Positions 11,505 to 13,351 of a DNA stretch of 13,351 bases are shown piece by piece; the first letter of the stretch is position 1, and every line of letters begins with the position of its first letter. A program made the translations under genes and the position numbers. The notes beneath the pieces are model-generated. The model was given only the letters and a program-made list of their open reading frames with translations. It was not told where the DNA came from and ran no database searches. The stretch lies in NCBI GenBank assembly GCA_900762245.1, contig CAAFFR010000125.1, positions 1 to 13,351 on the forward strand, read 5' to 3'. This DNA comes from an uncultured Oscillospiraceae bacterium (GTDB lineage Bacteria; Bacillota_A; Clostridia; Oscillospirales; Oscillospiraceae).

Positions 11505-13301
11505 ATGGAAAACGAAAATCTCTACACCTTTGAAAACCCCGAGTACCGCAAGACCTTCTGGCACACCAGCTCCCACGTGATGGCGCAGGCTGTCAAGCGT
11601 CTTTGGCCCGAGGTCCAGCTGGCCATCGGTCCCGCCATCGATGAAGGCTGGTACTATGACTTCGACGCTCCCTTCTCCTTCACTCCCGAGCATCTGGCCA
11701 AGATTGAAGCCGAAATGAAGAAGATCGTCAAGGAGCGCATCAAGCTGGTCCGCACCGAGCTGCCCCGTGCCGAGGCCATCGCCTGGGCAGAAGCCAACAA
11801 CGAGCCCTACAAGCGTGAGCTCATCGAGGATCTGCCTGCCGATGCTGTCATCTCCTTCTATACCCAGGGCGAATTCACCGACCTGTGCGCCGGCCCCCAC
11901 CTGGACCACACCGGCCGTCTGCGCCACAACGGCTTCAAGCTGACCAAGTCCTGCGGCGCTTACTGGCGTGGCGACTCCAACCGCAAGATGCTGCAGCGTA
12001 TCTACGGCATCGGCTTCCCCAGCAAGGACGAGCTGGATGCCTACCTGAAGGCACAGGAAGAAGCCCTGAAGCGGGACCACAACAAGCTGGGCCGGGAACT
12101 GGAATTTTTCACCACTGTGGAAGAGATCGGCCAGGGCCTGCCCATCCTGCTGCCCAAGGGCGCCCGGGTCATCCAGACCCTGCAGCGCTGGGTGGAGGAC
12201 GAGGAGCAGAAGCGCGGATACCTTCTGACCAAGACCCCCCTGATGGCAAAACGGGACCTGTACCGCATCTCCGGCCACTGGGACCACTATCTGGACGGCA
12301 TGTTCATCATGGGCGACCCCCACGACGAGGAGAAGGAGTGCTTCGCACTGCGCCCCATGACCTGCCCCTTCCAGTATCAGGTCTATCTGAACCGTGCCCG
12401 TTCCTACCGTGACCTGCCCATGCGTTTGGGCGAGACTTCCACCCTGTTCCGTAACGAGGATTCCGGCGAAATGCACGGTCTGATCCGTGTCCGTCAGTTC
12501 ACCATTTCCGAGGGTCACCTGATCCTGCGTCCCGACCAGCTGGAGGAAGAGTTCAAGGGCTGCCTGGAGCTGGCCAAGTACTGCCTGGATACCGTTGGCA
12601 TGCTGGAAAATTGCTCCTTCCGCTTCTCCCAGTGGGACCCCGCCCGTGCCGGCATCAAGTACGAGGGCACTGCCGAGCAGTGGGATGAGGCACAGCGGGT
12701 CATGGGTGAGATTCTGGACAACCTGGGTGTCAACTACGAGATCGGCATCGACGAAGCCGCTTTCTACGGCCCCAAGCTGGACATCCAGTACAAGAACGTC
12801 TTCGGCAAGGAAGACACCATCGTCACCATCCAGATCGATATGCTGCTGGCTCAGAAGTTCGGCATGGAATACACCGACTCCGACGGTCAGAAGAAGACCC
12901 CCTATATCATCCACCGCACCTCTCTGGGCTGCTACGAGCGCACCCTGGCTTACCTCATCGAGCGTTACGCCGGTGCCCTGCCCCTGTGGATGATGCCCAC
13001 TCAGGTCAAGGTCCTGCCCATCACCGACCGTGCCCACGAGTACGCCAAGGACCTGGCTGAGAAGCTGAATGCCCTGAATATCCACGCCGAGACCGACTGC
13101 CGCAGCGAGAAGCTGGGCTACAAGATCCGTGAGGCTCAGATGCAGAAGATCCCCTATATGCTGGTCATCGGCGACCGGGATATGGAGAACGGCACCGTTT
13201 CCGTCCGTACCCGCAAGGGCGAAGACCTGGGTGCCATGACCCCCGATGCCTTCATCGCCAAGTGCCTCATGGAGATCGCCACCAAGAGCAAGGACGTGTA
13301 A
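11505..13301 (+). CDS. thrS: Threonine-tRNA ligase, TGS-less form
   Basis: This 598-residue class II synthetase charges tRNA-Thr with threonine in the cytoplasm. The N-terminal editing domain (about 15-170) keeps its histidine/cysteine site: H20 and H24 in HTSSH, C128 and H132 in CAGPH. In the catalytic core C287 (RPMTCP), H338 (SEGHL) and H470 (IIHRTS) match the zinc ligands that select threonine; motif 2 is around R316 (FRNEDSGEMHG) and motif 3 is GCYER at 475-479. The anticodon-binding domain covers about 498-595. Compared with the usual 640 or so residues, the N-terminal TGS domain (about 60 residues) is absent: the ATG at 11505 follows AGGAGG directly after the T-box terminator, so there is no room for it. 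It is the only plus-strand gene and is controlled by the T-box. Confidence 0.96.
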   Translation: MENENLYTFENPEYRKTFWHTSSHVMAQAVKRLWPEVQLAIGPAIDEGWYYDFDAPFSFTPEHLAKIEAEMKKIVKERIKLVRTELPRAEAIAWAEANNEPYKRELIEDLPADAVISFYTQGEFTDLCAGPHLDHTGRLRHNGFKLTKSCGAYWRGDSNRKMLQRIYGIGFPSKDELDAYLKAQEEALKRDHNKLGRELEFFTTVEEIGQGLPILLPKGARVIQTLQRWVEDEEQKRGYLLTKTPLMAKRDLYRISGHWDHYLDGMFIMGDPHDEEKECFALRPMTCPFQYQVYLNRARSYRDLPMRLGETSTLFRNEDSGEMHGLIRVRQFTISEGHLILRPDQLEEEFKGCLELAKYCLDTVGMLENCSFRFSQWDPARAGIKYEGTAEQWDEAQRVMGEILDNLGVNYEIGIDEAAFYGPKLDIQYKNVFGKEDTIVTIQIDMLLAQKFGMEYTDSDGQKKTPYIIHRTSLGCYERTLAYLIERYAGALPLWMMPTQVKVLPITDRAHEYAKDLAEKLNALNIHAETDCRSEKLGYKIREAQMQKIPYMLVIGDRDMENGTVSVRTRKGEDLGAMTPDAFIAKCLMEIATKSKDV

Positions 13302-13317
13302 TCACCACAACACGAAA

Positions 13318-13337
13318 GGGGCTGTAAAAAAAGTCCC
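13318..13337 (+). terminator. Weak stem-loop after thrS
   Basis: GGGGCT (13318-13323) can pair with AGTCCC (13332-13337), six pairs with one G-U, around an A-rich loop. No T-run follows before the window ends, so it may be only part of a repeat or an incomplete terminator. Confidence 0.3.
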
Positions 13338-13351
13338 ATAAAAGAGCAGGC

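Noticed and set aside
11208..13085. 625-codon open frame antisense to thrS
   Set aside because: Shadow of thrS codon bias; it would also span the T-box terminator and specifier.

Overview
The window looks like chromosomal DNA of an anaerobic, moderately GC-rich Clostridia member, most likely a gut-type Oscillospirales bacterium. This rests on Wood-Ljungdahl (acetyl-CoA pathway) genes, a T-box-controlled thrS, Firmicutes-style AGGAGG ribosome binding sites, a YabE-like/rsmA gene pair as in Bacillus, and several families of small intergenic palindromic repeats. The lineage is an inference; there is no rRNA or marker search behind it.

Layout. Everything except thrS is on the minus strand, so the minus-strand order runs from high to low coordinates. 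At 9738-10799 is a secreted YabE-like protein (DUF348, G5 and 3D domains), followed by rsmA (8606-9478). Next come a small two-helix membrane protein (8350-8538), a YjjG-type HAD phosphatase (7637-8323) and a 75-residue hypothetical protein (7349-7576). Then comes the acetyl-CoA synthase block: a CooC/AcsF nickel-insertion ATPase (6420-7184), acsD (5384-6325), and a 757-residue protein that joins the corrinoid iron-sulfur protein large subunit (AcsC) to the methyltetrahydrofolate methyltransferase (AcsE) in one chain (3090-5363). After a repeat and a strong terminator, a membrane-anchored PH-like protein (2335-2769) with its own promoter is followed by acsB (114-2240), the acetyl-CoA synthase with an intact A-cluster. 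On the plus strand a T-box leader (about 11227-11471) precedes thrS (11505-13301), which lacks the usual TGS domain.

How the genes work together. AcsE transfers the methyl group of methyl-tetrahydrofolate to the cobalamin of AcsC/AcsD; AcsB joins that methyl to CO and CoA at its nickel-iron A-cluster; CooC/AcsF supplies nickel maturation. The CO dehydrogenase subunit (acsA/cooS) is not in the window, so it must lie elsewhere or be absent.

Most noteworthy are the AcsC-AcsE fusion, the split of acsB away from the rest by a terminator and a PH-like gene, palindromes over the cooC promoter, a long hairpin that would bury the rsmA ribosome binding site, and three families of dispersed repeats placed at gene ends. 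No CRISPR array, tRNA, rRNA, insertion sequence or prophage was seen.
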